Positions 29,552 through 38,797 are shown, numbered from the stretch's first letter. The stretch: DNA of 64,000 nucleotides from Chelativorans intermedius (GCF_025398255.1 NZ_JAODNW010000005.1:62001-126000), one strand, 5' to 3'. Notes: generated by a model not told the origin, from the sequence alone. Numbers and translations are program-made.

Positions 29552-30547
29552 ATGACGTCAAGAACGGGAACGGGTTCGCGCTACGGCCGGCGCATCGCCG
29601 GGCTGGCGGCGGCCATCGTGCTGGCCGTGCTGGCCTATTCGGGCGCGTGGTACTATGGCGCGCACTGGCTGGAGGGGCAGGCGGAGGCAACGCTTGCCAG
29701 GCTCAACGGCAAGGGCGTGCGGGCCTTCTGCGAGGAGCCGCAGGCACGGGGCTATCCCTTCCGCATCGGCCTGTTCTGCCGCAGCGTGTTCTACGAGAAC
29801 AGCATGAAGGGCGTTTCCCTGCGCGCCGGCGCGCTGCGCTCGGCCGCGCAGATCTACCAACCGGGGCGCGTGATGGGCGAGCTCGACGGGCCGGCGGTGC
29901 TGCGTCTGCCCTTTGCGGCAACCCTGGAGGCGCGCTGGGAGAGCCTGCGCGCCAGCGCCCGCCTCGCACGTCCCCTGCCGCAGACCCTGTCCGTCGAGGG
30001 GCGGCAGGTGCGGATCTTCGACGGGGAGGCGGGCATGGCGCTGGCCACGGCTGCGGACCTGCAGTTCCATGCCCGCCCGCAGGAGGCGACGGATCTGGAA
30101 ACGGCGGTGAGCTTCGAGGCGCTGGCGCTCGAAGGCGATCTGGCGGATGGCCTGCCGCCGCTCATCTTCGACGGGCGCGCGCATCTGACCCTGCATGACG
30201 GGGTGGAACTGCTTCTGGAGAGGGCGTGGCCGGGCCTGCGCGGGCGCTCGGGAACCGTGCACGAGCTGGCGCTGGCCGTCGCCGGCGGCGGGCCGGAGCT
30301 TTCGCTTTCCGGTCCGGTGACCATCGGCCCGGACGGGCAGATCGACGCAGAGCTTGCGGTCAAGGTGAGCAAGCCGGAGCGCCTGGCCGAGCTTGTCTCC
30401 GAGGTCTTTCCGCAGGCGCGCAAGGGCCTGATGGCGGCAGCGGCGGTCTTCCGCGGGCTCGGCGACGTGCCGTTGCCGGTGCGCATCGTGCGCGGCCGGG
30501 TGTTCGTGGGAATCGTGCCGGTGGGCAGGATCCCGCCGGTCGGATAG
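29552..30547 (+). CDS. DUF2125 domain-containing membrane-anchored protein
   Basis: 331 residues with an N-terminal membrane helix (about 12-32, IAGLAAAIVLAVLAYSGAWYY) and a large DUF2125 domain, including GYPFRIGLFCRSV near residue 68 with its conserved Cys and a series of AsmA-like beta strands. Function is not established; the fold hints at lipid or outer-membrane handling. ATG 29552 has GGAGG 6 bases upstream. It is divergent from the ChaC-like gene. Confidence 0.85.
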   Translation: MTSRTGTGSRYGRRIAGLAAAIVLAVLAYSGAWYYGAHWLEGQAEATLARLNGKGVRAFCEEPQARGYPFRIGLFCRSVFYENSMKGVSLRAGALRSAAQIYQPGRVMGELDGPAVLRLPFAATLEARWESLRASARLARPLPQTLSVEGRQVRIFDGEAGMALATAADLQFHARPQEATDLETAVSFEALALEGDLADGLPPLIFDGRAHLTLHDGVELLLERAWPGLRGRSGTVHELALAVAGGGPELSLSGPVTIGPDGQIDAELAVKVSKPERLAELVSEVFPQARKGLMAAAAVFRGLGDVPLPVRIVRGRVFVGIVPVGRIPPVG

Positions 30548-30550
30548 GCG

Positions 30551-30577
30551 AGGCGCCGCCTTCGCCCGGGCGCCTTT
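30551..30577. terminator. Bidirectional-type terminator between DUF2125 gene and tyrC
   Basis: AGGCGCC (30551-30557) pairs with GGCGCCT (30569-30575) across an 11-base loop, followed by TTT. It occupies the whole 29-base gap between the two convergent stop codons. Confidence 0.6.
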
Positions 30578-31530
30578 CAGCCCTCCTCGGGCTGCGGCGT
30601 CTGCGGGTGATGGGCCACCACGTGACGGCCGAAATCCGGCGCGTCCACCTCCTGGCCGGCCTCGATGATGGAGCGGCGGATGTCGCGCGTGCGGGCGAAC
30701 AACGCGAACAGCGCCTCGCCATCGCCCCAGCGGATGGCGCGGCGCAGTGCCGAGAGGTCCTCGGAGAAGCGGGCCAGCATTTCGAGGATGGCTTCGCGGT
30801 TGTGCAGGCACACATCGCGCCACATGGTGGGGTCGGAGGCGGCAAGGCGGGTGAAATCGCGGAAGCCGGAGGCGGAGTACTTGATGACCTCGGACTTCGT
30901 CACCGTCTCCAGATCGTCGGCCGTGCCCACGATGTTGTAGGCGATGATGTGCGGCAGGTGCGAGACGATGGCCAGCACCATATCGTGGTGCTCGGCGTCC
31001 ATTATGTCCACCTTCGAGCCGCAGCGCTCCCAGAAATTGGTGAGGCGCGCCAGCGCCTGCGGGTCGGTGTCGGGCAGCGGGGTGAGGATGCACCAGCGTT
31101 GCTCGAACAGCTCCGCAAAGCCCGCATCGGGGCCGGAATGCTCTGTACCGGCGATGGGATGGCCGGGAATGAAGTGGACGCCCTCGGGAACGAACGGCGC
31201 CATGGCGCGGATCACCGAGCCCTTGGTGGAGCCAGCATCGGTGAGGATGGCGCCGGGCTTCAGGGTGCCGGCGATCTGCTCGGCGACGCTGCCCGAGGCG
31301 CCGACGGGCACGGAGACGATCACCAGGTCGGCATCCTGCACCGCCTCGGCGGCATCGAGGCTGTAGGCGTCGCCGAGGCCCAGCGCACGTGCGCGCTCCA
31401 GCGTCTCGGGACTGCGCGTGGCGATGGCGATGCGCCGGGCCAGCCGCTCGCGGCGGATGACGCGGGCGAGCGAGGAGCCGATCAGACCAATGCCGATCAG
31501 CGCGATTCTGTCGAACAGCGGCTCAGCCAC
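30577..31530 (-). CDS. tyrC: Prephenate/arogenate dehydrogenase family protein
   Basis: NAD(P)-dependent oxidative step of tyrosine synthesis (prephenate to 4-hydroxyphenylpyruvate, or arogenate to tyrosine). The Rossmann motif [13 protein letters not shown] is at residue ~12, followed by [13 protein letters not shown], the catalytic-His region [17 protein letters not shown], and SHLPHIIAY. Monofunctional, 317 residues, without a chorismate mutase domain. It overlaps hisC by 8 bases, an arrangement common in rhizobia where the HisC-type enzyme also serves aromatic amino-acid transamination. Confidence 0.93.
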   Translation of the reverse strand: MAEPLFDRIALIGIGLIGSSLARVIRRERLARRIAIATRSPETLERARALGLGDAYSLDAAEAVQDADLVIVSVPVGASGSVAEQIAGTLKPGAILTDAGSTKGSVIRAMAPFVPEGVHFIPGHPIAGTEHSGPDAGFAELFEQRWCILTPLPDTDPQALARLTNFWERCGSKVDIMDAEHHDMVLAIVSHLPHIIAYNIVGTADDLETVTKSEVIKYSASGFRDFTRLAASDPTMWRDVCLHNREAILEMLARFSEDLSALRRAIRWGDGEALFALFARTRDIRRSIIEAGQEVDAPDFGRHVVAHHPQTPQPEEG

Positions 31531-32635
31531 GGTCTCGCCCGCTCATGAAGTCGGCCAGCGCCGCGACCACGCCGCGATTGGCCTCCTCCGGCCCCACCGT
31601 CATGCGCAGCGCGTTGGCAAAACCGTAAGCGGCCACCCGGCGCAGCACAAAGCCGCGCGCGGCCAGAAAGGCATCGGCGTCCTGCGCCGTCCTGCCGGCA
31701 TTCTCGGGGAAGTGAACGAGCAGGAAGTTGCCGATGGAGGGGGTGACGCGCAGGCCGAGCGCGGTGAGCTCCTGCGTCAGCCAGGCGCGCCACGTCTCGT
31801 TGTGCGCCACGGCGCGCTCCACATGCGCCCGGTCGCGGACGGCGGCGGCGCCCGCCGCGATGGCCAGCGTGTTGACGTTGAAGGGGCCGCGCACGCGGTT
31901 GACCGCGTCGACCACATGGGCAGGCGCATACATCCAGCCGATGCGCAGGCCCGCCAGGCCGTAAATCTTGGAGAAAGTGCGCGTCATGACGACGTTCTCG
32001 CCGCCGGAGACCAGTTCGATGCCGGCCTCGTAGTCGTTGCGGCGCACATACTCGGCATAGGCCGCGTCGAGCACCAGAAGCACATGGCCGGGCAGGCCGG
32101 CGCGCAGGCGCCGCACCTCCTCGACCGGCAGGTAGGTGCCGGTGGGATTGTTCGGGTTGGCCAGGAAGACGACCCTGGTGCGCTCGCTCACCGCGGCGAG
32201 AAGCGCGTCGACATCGGCGCGCTCGTCCGTCTCCCTCGCCACCACCGGCGTGGCGCCGGCGGCCAGGATCTGGATGCGGTAGACGAGAAAGCCGTGCTGG
32301 CTGTAGAGCCCCTCGTCGCCGGGGCCTAGATAGGTGTGGGCCAGCAGGCCCAGAAGCTCGTCCGAGCCGTTGGCGCACAGGATGTTGGCCGGGTTGAGCC
32401 CATGCACCTCGGCGATCGCCTCGCGCAGCTTCGTGGCCGCGCCATCGGGATAAAGCTCCAGGTGGCCGGCGGCCGCGCGCATCGCCTCCAACGCCGCCGG
32501 CGATGGGCCGAGAGGCGTCTCGTTGGAGGAGAGCTTCCAGACCCTGGAAACGCCGGGAACGCTCTCGCGGCCGGGAACATAGGCAGCGATGTCGAGAATG
32601 CCGGGCCTGGGCTGCGGGCGAACGGGCAAGGTCAT
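31523..32635 (-). CDS. hisC: Histidinol-phosphate aminotransferase
   Basis: PLP-dependent class-I/II aminotransferase. [11 protein letters not shown] (substrate contact), CANGSDELL (PLP phosphate), [21 protein letters not shown] and the Schiff-base Lys in [17 protein letters not shown] are all present. Start ATG 32635, giving 370 residues; upstream extension to 32704 is not conserved. Pairing with tyrC suggests it may also transaminate aromatic keto acids. It is divergent from metA. Confidence 0.94.
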   Translation of the reverse strand: MTLPVRPQPRPGILDIAAYVPGRESVPGVSRVWKLSSNETPLGPSPAALEAMRAAAGHLELYPDGAATKLREAIAEVHGLNPANILCANGSDELLGLLAHTYLGPGDEGLYSQHGFLVYRIQILAAGATPVVARETDERADVDALLAAVSERTRVVFLANPNNPTGTYLPVEEVRRLRAGLPGHVLLVLDAAYAEYVRRNDYEAGIELVSGGENVVMTRTFSKIYGLAGLRIGWMYAPAHVVDAVNRVRGPFNVNTLAIAAGAAAVRDRAHVERAVAHNETWRAWLTQELTALGLRVTPSIGNFLLVHFPENAGRTAQDADAFLAARGFVLRRVAAYGFANALRMTVGPEEANRGVVAALADFMSGRDRG

Positions 32636-32724
32636 GGCAGCGTTCCGTCGAATACTGGGCGGCCTGCTATAGAGCATCGAATGCATTGACGCAAAGGGTT
32701 GCACGGCGTAAAAAACGCGCTGAA

Positions 32725-32778
32725 CCGTGGTGATTTGGCCGGTCGGCTTGCAGCCACGTTAAAGAAGTCGCTAAAAGG
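32725..32778 (+). promoter_or_regulatory. SAM-II riboswitch (metA leader)
   Basis: The leader carries the full SAM-II core: P1 5' strand CGTGG (32726-32730), TGATTTGGCCGG in loop 1, CTTGCAG, P1 3' strand CCACG (32754-32758), then TTAAAGAAGTCGCTAAAAGG. This pseudoknot aptamer binds S-adenosylmethionine and represses methionine synthesis genes, typically metA/metX/metZ in alphaproteobacteria. A terminator follows 24 bases later. Confidence 0.95.
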
Positions 32779-32801
32779 CCGCGAGACCTGCAGTTCGTGA
32801 G

Positions 32802-32831
32802 ACCGGCCGCGCCTTCGCTGCCGGTTTTTTT
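32802..32831 (+). terminator. SAM-controlled terminator before metA
   Basis: ACCGGC (32802-32807) pairs with GCCGGT (32820-32825), with an inner GCG/CGC pairing and a CCTT loop, followed by seven T's. Its 5' arm ACCGGCC is also complementary to GGCCGGT (32737-32743) inside the aptamer, so the two foldings exclude each other. Confidence 0.85.
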
Positions 32832-32848
32832 GTTTGGAGCCCGCTTCC

Positions 32849-33787
32849 ATGCCGATAAAGATCCCGGATCAACTTCCCGCCCGCGACGTGCTGGTGCGCG
32901 AGGGCGTGTCCGTGATGGACGAGCGCACGGCGCTGCGCCAGGACATCCGGCCGCTGCAGATCGGGCTCCTCAATCTCATGCCCAACAAGATCCGCACGGA
33001 GACGCAGTTCGCCCGCCTGATCGGGGCGACACCGCTGCAGGTGGAGCTGACCCTCGTGCGCGTCGGCAACCACAGGTCCAAGAACACGCCGGAGGAGCAC
33101 CTCATCACCTTCTACCGCACATGGGAGGAGGTGATGGAGCGCAAGTTCGACGGGTTCATCGTCACCGGCGCGCCGGTGGAGCTTCTGGACTACGAGGATG
33201 TCACCTACTGGGAGGAGCTGACCCGCATCTTCGACTGGACCGCTTCCAACGTTCACTCCTCCTTCTTCATCTGCTGGGGGGCGATGGCGGCGGCCTGGCA
33301 CTTCCACCGCATCCCCAAGCACACGCTGCAGAAGAAGGCGTTCGGCGTCTTCCGCCACCGCAACAACGCGCCGGCATCGCCCTATCTCGCCGGCTTCTCC
33401 GACGATTTCGCCATCCCCGTCTCGCGCTGGACGGAGATCCGCCGCGCCGACATTCCGGCGGATCGCGGTCTGGAGGTGCTGATGGAGTCGGACGTGACCG
33501 GCCCCTGCCTGCTCACGGAAGCGACGGGCAACCGGCTCTACATGTTCAACCACATCGAATACGACTCCACCTCGCTCAAGGAGGAGTACGACCGCGACGT
33601 GGCCGCCGGCACGCCGATCGAGGTGCCGCACGGATACTTTCCCGGGGACGATCCGTCCCGCCCGCCGCTCAACCGTTGGCGCTCGCACGCCCACCTGCTC
33701 TTCGGCAACTGGATCAACCAGGTCTACCAGACCACGCCCTACGATCTGGAAGAGATCGGCACGGCTCGGCCCTCCGCCGGGTCGTAG
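32849..33787 (+). CDS. metA: Homoserine O-acyltransferase MetA (predicted O-acetyltransferase)
   Basis: Activates homoserine for methionine synthesis. 312 residues. Catalytic Cys142 (FFICWGAMA), His235 and Glu237 (FNHIEYDS) fall exactly at the numbered family positions. Residue 111 is Glu ([12 protein letters not shown]); in this family Glu111 goes with acetyl-CoA and Gly111 with succinyl-CoA, so O-acetylhomoserine is the predicted product. Start is ATG 32849, with GGAG 11 bases upstream; an in-frame TTG at 32834 is less likely. Expression is controlled by the SAM-II riboswitch and terminator in its leader. Confidence 0.95.
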   Translation: MPIKIPDQLPARDVLVREGVSVMDERTALRQDIRPLQIGLLNLMPNKIRTETQFARLIGATPLQVELTLVRVGNHRSKNTPEEHLITFYRTWEEVMERKFDGFIVTGAPVELLDYEDVTYWEELTRIFDWTASNVHSSFFICWGAMAAAWHFHRIPKHTLQKKAFGVFRHRNNAPASPYLAGFSDDFAIPVSRWTEIRRADIPADRGLEVLMESDVTGPCLLTEATGNRLYMFNHIEYDSTSLKEEYDRDVAAGTPIEVPHGYFPGDDPSRPPLNRWRSHAHLLFGNWINQVYQTTPYDLEEIGTARPSAGS

Positions 33788-33838
33788 GAGATATGCGACG
33801 CCGGCCGGGCGGTGGAGCGGCGCCGCTTGCCTCGGCGG

Positions 33839-34933
33839 TCACGCCGGGGCGGCATTCGGCGCAGCCTTCAGCAGGGCCGCCGCGTCCCTCGCCAGCCTGC
33901 TCGTCAATTCGCCGGCCGGCATCGGCTTTGCCAGCGCCGCGGCCTGTCCGGCCCAAAGCGGCGAGAAGTCGCCGGAGCCCGCCTCCTCGGCCGCCCTGCG
34001 CAAGGGCATGAGCGCAGCGGTGGCGAGCGGAAAGGCCGGGGCGTCCGGGCTGATGGGACCGATCTCGCGCACAACGCGGTTTGCCAGGCCGCGCGCGGGC
34101 CTGCCGGTGAAGACGTTGGTGAGCACGGTCCGGTCGTCGCGCGCGGCGGCGAGTGCGGCCCGGTGAACCGGGCTGGTGAGCGCCTCGGGACATTGCAGAT
34201 AGGCCGTGCCGAGCTGAACGCCGGCCGCGCCCAGCATGAAGGCGGCAGCGATGCCGCGCCCGTCGGCGATGCCGCCGGCGGCAATCACGGGGATGGAAAC
34301 GGCGTCGACCACCTGCGGCACCAGCGCCATGGTGCCGGGCTGGGTGGCGATATCGTCTTCGAGAAAGATGCCGCGATGACCGCCGGCCTCCGCCCCCTGG
34401 GCGACAATTGCGTCGCAGCCCTTTTCTTCCAGCCAGCGCGCCTCGGCAACCGTGGTGGCCGAAGCGACGATCCTTGCGCCGGTGGCGCGCACCCGCGCGA
34501 GCAATGCCTCCTCCGGCAGGCCGAAATGGAAACTGACCACCTCCGGGCGGTACTCCTCGACGATTTCGCAGGCCCCCTCGTCAAACGGATTGCGCCCCGG
34601 CCCGGCGGGCGCGGCCGCGGGATCGAGGCCGAACTCCGCGTAATAGGGTGCAAGCCGCCTGTGCCAGCGCACCTGTGCGGCGGCATCCGGCAGGGGCTGC
34701 CGGTGACAGAAGAAGTTGAGATTGATGGGCCTGTCGGTATGCTGGCGGATGATGCCGAGCTCGGCGCGGATCTGCGCGTGGCTCAGCAGGGCGCAGGGCA
34801 GCGCTCCGAGACCGCCGGCCCGGGAGACGGCGATGGCGAGCTGTGCGCCGCCCGAACCCGCCATCGGGGCCAGAAGGATGGGCTCGTCGATGCCGAAGAG
34901 GTCGAGAATCCGCCGGTCGTGCCACATGGTCAT
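33839..34933 (-). CDS. Nitronate monooxygenase-like flavoprotein
   Basis: 364-residue FMN-dependent TIM-barrel of the nitronate monooxygenase/2-nitropropane dioxygenase family. LLAPMAGSGGAQLAIAVSRAGGLGAL at the start, DAIVAQGAEAGGHRG (catalytic-His region), IPVIAAGGIADGRGIAAAFMLGAAGVQLGTAYL and a TNVFTGRPARG segment are present. Detoxifies alkyl nitronates in characterised members; the native substrate here is unknown. RBS GGGAGG precedes the ATG. Its start overlaps the methyltransferase stop by 4 bases. Confidence 0.9.
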   Translation of the reverse strand: MTMWHDRRILDLFGIDEPILLAPMAGSGGAQLAIAVSRAGGLGALPCALLSHAQIRAELGIIRQHTDRPINLNFFCHRQPLPDAAAQVRWHRRLAPYYAEFGLDPAAAPAGPGRNPFDEGACEIVEEYRPEVVSFHFGLPEEALLARVRATGARIVASATTVAEARWLEEKGCDAIVAQGAEAGGHRGIFLEDDIATQPGTMALVPQVVDAVSIPVIAAGGIADGRGIAAAFMLGAAGVQLGTAYLQCPEALTSPVHRAALAAARDDRTVLTNVFTGRPARGLANRVVREIGPISPDAPAFPLATAALMPLRRAAEEAGSGDFSPLWAGQAAALAKPMPAGELTSRLARDAAALLKAAPNAAPA

Positions 34934-35697
34934 TCCTCCCGTTTCATGGGCATGGCCGCTCCGGGGCCGAAGCCGGTCGCGCCCTGTGGGGTGAGCACGG
35001 GGACCAGCGCCCGGCGGGCGCGCCGTGCCCTGGCCGGCAGGCCCTGGTAGAGCCGCTTTTCAGCCTCGACCACCAGCGCGCCGGCAAACAGCGGCCAGAA
35101 GCGCCGGCCGGCGCGCTCGAGCACCTGGTGCAGGCGCATCACCCAGCGCCGCCGGGCGGGCGGGAAATGCAGCGTGTCTGCCCAGGCGCCGGGCGTGAAG
35201 TTGGCCTCGCGCAGGGCCTCGACGAGCTGCGCGCGCGAATAGGGCCGGCCGGTGCCGAAGGGCGTGTGCTCGAAGCGCGCCCACAGGCCACGCCTGTTGG
35301 GCACCACGATGACCAGGCGGCCGCCCGGGGCGAGCACGCGCCAGATCTCCATCAGGGTCTGCTGCGGGTTTTCCGCGTGTTCGAGCGCGTGGACGAGCAG
35401 CATCCGATCCACCGAGGAATCGGGCAACGGCAACTCTTCCTCGAAGACCAGCGCACAGGCCGAGGGCCGGCCCGGTGGCCAGCGCATTGCCCCCTGCCGC
35501 GCCGGCATGAGGGCGAAGACGCGTTCGGCATCGGCGCCGAAACGGTCCAGCCACGGCACGGCATAGCCGAGGCCGACCAGCCGCTCTTCCGGCAGGCGGG
35601 TCCACACGGAGGACAGCGCCATGGCGATGGAACGCTCCGCCAGCCGCCCGAGCAGGCTCGCATAGAAGGCCCTGAGATCGACGATGTCGGCGTTCAT
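34930..35697 (-). CDS. Class I SAM-dependent methyltransferase
   Basis: 255 residues. The usual glycine-rich SAM motif I is degenerate: the segment after the N terminus reads LVGLGYAVPWLDRF rather than E/DxGxGxG. Motif region LPLPDSSVDRMLLVHALEHAENP, then LMEIWRVLAPGGRLVIVVPNRRGLWARFEH, is typical of the Methyltransf_11 group. Substrate unknown. I start at 35697 (MNADIVDLRAFYAS). It is divergent from gloB, an arrangement conserved in rhizobia, and overlaps the next gene by ATGA. Confidence 0.85.
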   Translation of the reverse strand: MNADIVDLRAFYASLLGRLAERSIAMALSSVWTRLPEERLVGLGYAVPWLDRFGADAERVFALMPARQGAMRWPPGRPSACALVFEEELPLPDSSVDRMLLVHALEHAENPQQTLMEIWRVLAPGGRLVIVVPNRRGLWARFEHTPFGTGRPYSRAQLVEALREANFTPGAWADTLHFPPARRRWVMRLHQVLERAGRRFWPLFAGALVVEAEKRLYQGLPARARRARRALVPVLTPQGATGFGPGAAMPMKREE

Positions 35698-35797
35698 GGG
35701 CCGAACGGTAAGCGCCAAGAAGGGCGACGGCAAGACGCCTCGTGGCGGGTGACAAATCACCCCCGCCGCCCTATCGTGCAGGCCGAGGGAGACGCCC

Positions 35798-36565
35798 ATG
35801 ACACTCAAGATCGAACAGTTCATGTGCCGCAGCGACAATTTCGGCGTGCTGGTGCACGACAGCGCCACGGGCGAGACGGCGCTGATCGACGCGCCGGAGG
35901 AGCGGCCGATCCTGGAGGCGGTGGAGCGCACGGGCTGGACGCCCACCATGATTCTCACCACCCATCACCATGGCGACCATGTGGCCGCCAATCTGGCGCT
36001 CAAGGAGCGCTTCGGACTGACCATCGCCGGCCCGGCGGCGGAGGCCGACCGCATTCCGGGCATCGACCGCAAGCTGAAGGAGGGCGACACGGTGCGCCTC
36101 GGCCGGCAGGCGGCGCGGGTGATCGCCACGCCGGGGCATACGGCCGGCCACATCAGCTACCATTTCGCCGAGGCCGGCGTCGCCTTTACCGCCGACACGC
36201 TGTTCGCGCTGGGCTGTGGGCGGCTGTTCGAGTGCAAGCCGGCGGTGATGCTCGAATCGTTGAAGAAGCTCGTCGCCCTGCCGCTGGAAACCGTGATCTA
36301 CTGCGGGCACGAATATACGCTGGCCAATGCGCGCTTCGCGCTGACGGTCGATCCCACCAACTCCGCCCTCAAGGAGCGGGTCAGGCATATCGAGGCGCTG
36401 CGGCGCGAGGGGCGGCCGACACTGCCCACCACGCTGGCGCAGGAAATGGCCACCAACCCGTTCCTGCGCTGGCACGATCCCGTCATCCGCCGCAATCTCG
36501 GCATGGAGGATGCCACCGACGAGGCGGTGTTTGCCGAAATCCGCAAGCGCAAGGACGTCGCCTGA
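35798..36565 (+). CDS. gloB: Hydroxyacylglutathione hydrolase (glyoxalase II)
   Basis: Hydrolyses S-D-lactoylglutathione, the second step of methylglyoxal removal. Metallo-beta-lactamase fold with the dinuclear metal site THHHGDH (near residue 51), further His in TPGHTAGHISY, Asp in TADTLF and His in YCGHEYTLANARFAL; the C-terminal glutathione-binding part includes NPFLRW. 255 residues is normal. It stands alone and is divergent from the methyltransferase gene. Confidence 0.95.
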   Translation: MTLKIEQFMCRSDNFGVLVHDSATGETALIDAPEERPILEAVERTGWTPTMILTTHHHGDHVAANLALKERFGLTIAGPAAEADRIPGIDRKLKEGDTVRLGRQAARVIATPGHTAGHISYHFAEAGVAFTADTLFALGCGRLFECKPAVMLESLKKLVALPLETVIYCGHEYTLANARFALTVDPTNSALKERVRHIEALRREGRPTLPTTLAQEMATNPFLRWHDPVIRRNLGMEDATDEAVFAEIRKRKDVA

Positions 36566-36570
36566 CGCCG

Positions 36571-37464
36571 TCAGGCCGCGGCATCGCCGGGAAGGGCGGG
36601 CTTTCTGGCAAACAGCATGTTCTTGGCGGCAAGGGCCGCGCCGCCCGTGATCAGCAGGCAGGCGGCGAGAATGTTGGCGGTGGGCTGTGCCTGGCCGGCG
36701 GCGATGAGGATGAGGGTGGACAGGAGCGGCGCGGCATAGCTGGAGGCGCCCAGCACCTGGATGTTGCCGTGCTTCACGCCATGGTCCCACGCATAGAAGG
36801 CCGCCCCCACCGGCAGCAGCCCGAGGCCCAGGACAGCCAGCCACTCGCCGAAGCCGGCCGGCCACACCGTCTCTTCCAGCGCCAGGTGGCAGAGGGTGGA
36901 AAGGACCGCCGTGGCCGCGCAGAACCACGTGACCATGCCCGTGGGCACGGCCTGGAAGCGGCGCGACAGCAGCGAGTAGCCCGACCAGAAGAGCGCGCAG
37001 CCGCCGGCGGCGAGATAGCCCAGCGCATAGCGGCCGTCGAAGCTCAGCCCGCCGCCCCTGGTGACGATGAGAAAGGTGCCGGCAAGCCCCAGAAGGGCCC
37101 CCGCCACGTGGTGCCAGCCCAGCCTTTCCCCCGGCATCAGCGCCGAGCCCAGCACGATGAGCAGCGGCCACAGATAGGCGATCAGGCTGGCCTCGACGGC
37201 CGGCGCGTTGCGCAGCGCCGTGAAGTAGAGGAAGTGATAGCCGAACAGCCCGCCGATGCCGACCAGCCACACCGTCGGGGATACCGCCCCGCCGCCGCGG
37301 AAGGCAGGCCAGAAGAACCGTGCCACAAGGCCGATGCCGGTGCCCACGGCGAAGGAGAGGGCGGAGAGCAGGAAGGGCGGCACCTTGCCCGAGGCGGCGG
37401 TGAACAGCGCCAGCAGCGCCCACATGACAACTGCCGAAAAGCCGATCAACGTGGCGCGCGCCAT
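36571..37464 (-). CDS. EamA-family transporter (YddG-like)
   Basis: 297 residues, ten predicted transmembrane helices in two EamA repeats. The start TLIGFSAVVMWALLALFTAASGKVPPFLLSALSF is close to the aromatic amino-acid/paraquat exporter YddG. ALRNAPAVEASLIAYLWPLLIVL and WDHGVKHGNIQVLGASSYAAPLLSTL are the family half-repeat signatures. Export of aromatic or other amino acids is possible but not proven. Convergent with gloB (5-base gap). Confidence 0.85.
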   Translation of the reverse strand: MARATLIGFSAVVMWALLALFTAASGKVPPFLLSALSFAVGTGIGLVARFFWPAFRGGGAVSPTVWLVGIGGLFGYHFLYFTALRNAPAVEASLIAYLWPLLIVLGSALMPGERLGWHHVAGALLGLAGTFLIVTRGGGLSFDGRYALGYLAAGGCALFWSGYSLLSRRFQAVPTGMVTWFCAATAVLSTLCHLALEETVWPAGFGEWLAVLGLGLLPVGAAFYAWDHGVKHGNIQVLGASSYAAPLLSTLILIAAGQAQPTANILAACLLITGGAALAAKNMLFARKPALPGDAAA

Positions 37465-37488
37465 TCCTCCCCTCCATCGGAAACGTTT

Positions 37489-38253
37489 CTACATCGGGCG
37501 CGCCTTGATGTGCACCGTTCCGATCTTCGTTGCAATGGTTGCCTCGACGGGGGAGTAGAGATTGCGCCCCTCGACCTTTCGGAAGCCGACGAGAATGCGC
37601 GACCTGTCGCGCAGATAGGCGATGGAGGAATGGTCGCGGCGATAGCCCGCCACCGGCCTGAAGTGCGCCCGGCAGGTGACGCTGGCCCCGGCCATCGCCT
37701 GTGCCTGCGCCGCCGGCTCCAGCACGAGGTCGACGCGCGTCTCCCCGTCATACACCCGGATGGTGCGGCGGCACACCGCCGCCGCCTCGCCCACGGGCAG
37801 GAGCAGCGCCGACAGCGGATCGGCCACACCCTGGAGATGCCGGCGCTCGACCGGCACCCAGCTCCTGCCGTGCCGCTCGCTGGCCGGGCGGTTCTCCGTC
37901 TTCGTCACGCCCGCGGCGTCGAAGCGGATGGCGGTCGTCTTGCGCTTCTCGCCGCTCGTATAGGCCAGCGTGTATTCGCGGGGCCTTGCGGCGTCCGCCT
38001 CCACAGTGCCGCGCACGCGCACCGTGCCGTCGGCGGGCTCGAAGATGCGGGCGAGGCCGACGCTCGAGAACCGCCCGTCTATCTCGAAGGCGCGGCCCTC
38101 GAAGCGGCTTTCCAGAACGGCGCTGCCGATCGGCAGGCCGAGCAGCGATACGTCGTAGCGGGTGCGGTGGGTCTCCTTCGCAGCGGCAGGCGGGGCCATG
38201 CCGGTCAGAAGAAAGGCCGCGAGGGCGGCGGGAAGGATGTAAAGCCTGGCCAT
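37489..38253 (-). CDS. DUF3108 domain-containing exported protein
   Basis: 254 residues with a signal peptide (about 1-24, LPAALAAFLLTGMAPPAAA) and a DUF3108 domain (about 30-245: YDVSLLGLPIGSAVLESRF, FSSVGLARIFEPADGTVRV, TRVDLVLEP). Function unknown; the fold is a periplasmic beta-barrel-like domain related to LolA/B-like carriers (weak inference). RBS AGGAGAG precedes the ATG at 38253. It is divergent from rpmB, with 238 bases between the starts that hold the rpmB promoter. Confidence 0.85.
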   Translation of the reverse strand: MARLYILPAALAAFLLTGMAPPAAAKETHRTRYDVSLLGLPIGSAVLESRFEGRAFEIDGRFSSVGLARIFEPADGTVRVRGTVEADAARPREYTLAYTSGEKRKTTAIRFDAAGVTKTENRPASERHGRSWVPVERRHLQGVADPLSALLLPVGEAAAVCRRTIRVYDGETRVDLVLEPAAQAQAMAGASVTCRAHFRPVAGYRRDHSSIAYLRDRSRILVGFRKVEGRNLYSPVEATIATKIGTVHIKARPM

Positions 38254-38366
38254 TTGCTGATCTCTCCTGCATGGGCGGCGAGGGCCGCGGGGTCCCTTCC
38301 CCTCTCAGCCAGAGCCAAAGGCGGCAAATTGGGCAGATGTGTGGACGCACGCCGCCAAGGCGGTGC

Positions 38367-38395
38367 TTGACCGGCAGGGCAAATGTCTTTATGGG
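38367..38395 (+). promoter_or_regulatory. Candidate rpmB promoter
   Basis: TTGACC (38367-38372) and TATGGG (38390-38395) lie 17 bases apart, about 95 bases before rpmB. The rest of the 238-base gap between the DUF3108 gene and rpmB shows no reading frame or strong stem-loop. Confidence 0.5.
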
Positions 38396-38491
38396 GTGCG
38401 CCAATTCCCACGAGGCCGCCTCAACCCTTCCCGCGCGCCGTTTCCGCAAGGTGCGGCAGGGAGACTTGGCCCGAAAGATAAAGGTAGAAAG

Positions 38492-38797
38492 ATGTCCCGC
38501 GCTTGTGAACTGACCGGCAAGGCCGTGATGAGCGGCAACAATGTGAGCCACGCCAACAACAAGACCCGCCGCCGCTTCCTGCCCAACCTCTGCGACGTCA
38601 CGCTGATGTCCGAGGCGCTGGGCCAGAGCTTTCGCCTGCGGGTTTCGGCCCATGCGCTGCGCAGCGTGGAGCATCGCGGCGGGCTGGACGCCTTCCTGAT
38701 GAAGGCGAAGTCCAACGATCTTTCTCAGCGTGCCCGGCTTCTGAAAAAGCAGGTGGCCAAGAAGCTGGCCGAGCAGGCGCAGCAGGCCGAAGCCTGA
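38492..38797 (+). CDS. rpmB: 50S ribosomal protein L28
   Basis: 101-residue large-subunit ribosomal protein. It begins [20 protein letters not shown], followed by [10 protein letters not shown] and [23 protein letters not shown], which are diagnostic. No zinc-binding CxxC pair is present (a C- form). It is longer than E. coli L28 (78 residues) because of the C-terminal [17 protein letters not shown] tail, as in other alphaproteobacteria. A 6-bp stem-loop (GCGGGG/CCCCGC, 38812-38831) lies shortly after the stop. Confidence 0.97.
   Translation: MSRACELTGKAVMSGNNVSHANNKTRRRFLPNLCDVTLMSEALGQSFRLRVSAHALRSVEHRGGLDAFLMKAKSNDLSQRARLLKKQVAKKLAEQAQQAEA

Noticed and set aside
34843..38370. 1175-codon forward open frame
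   Set aside because: It overlaps methyltransferase, gloB, EamA and DUF3108 genes, all of which have clear motifs. No motif or ribosome-binding site supports it.
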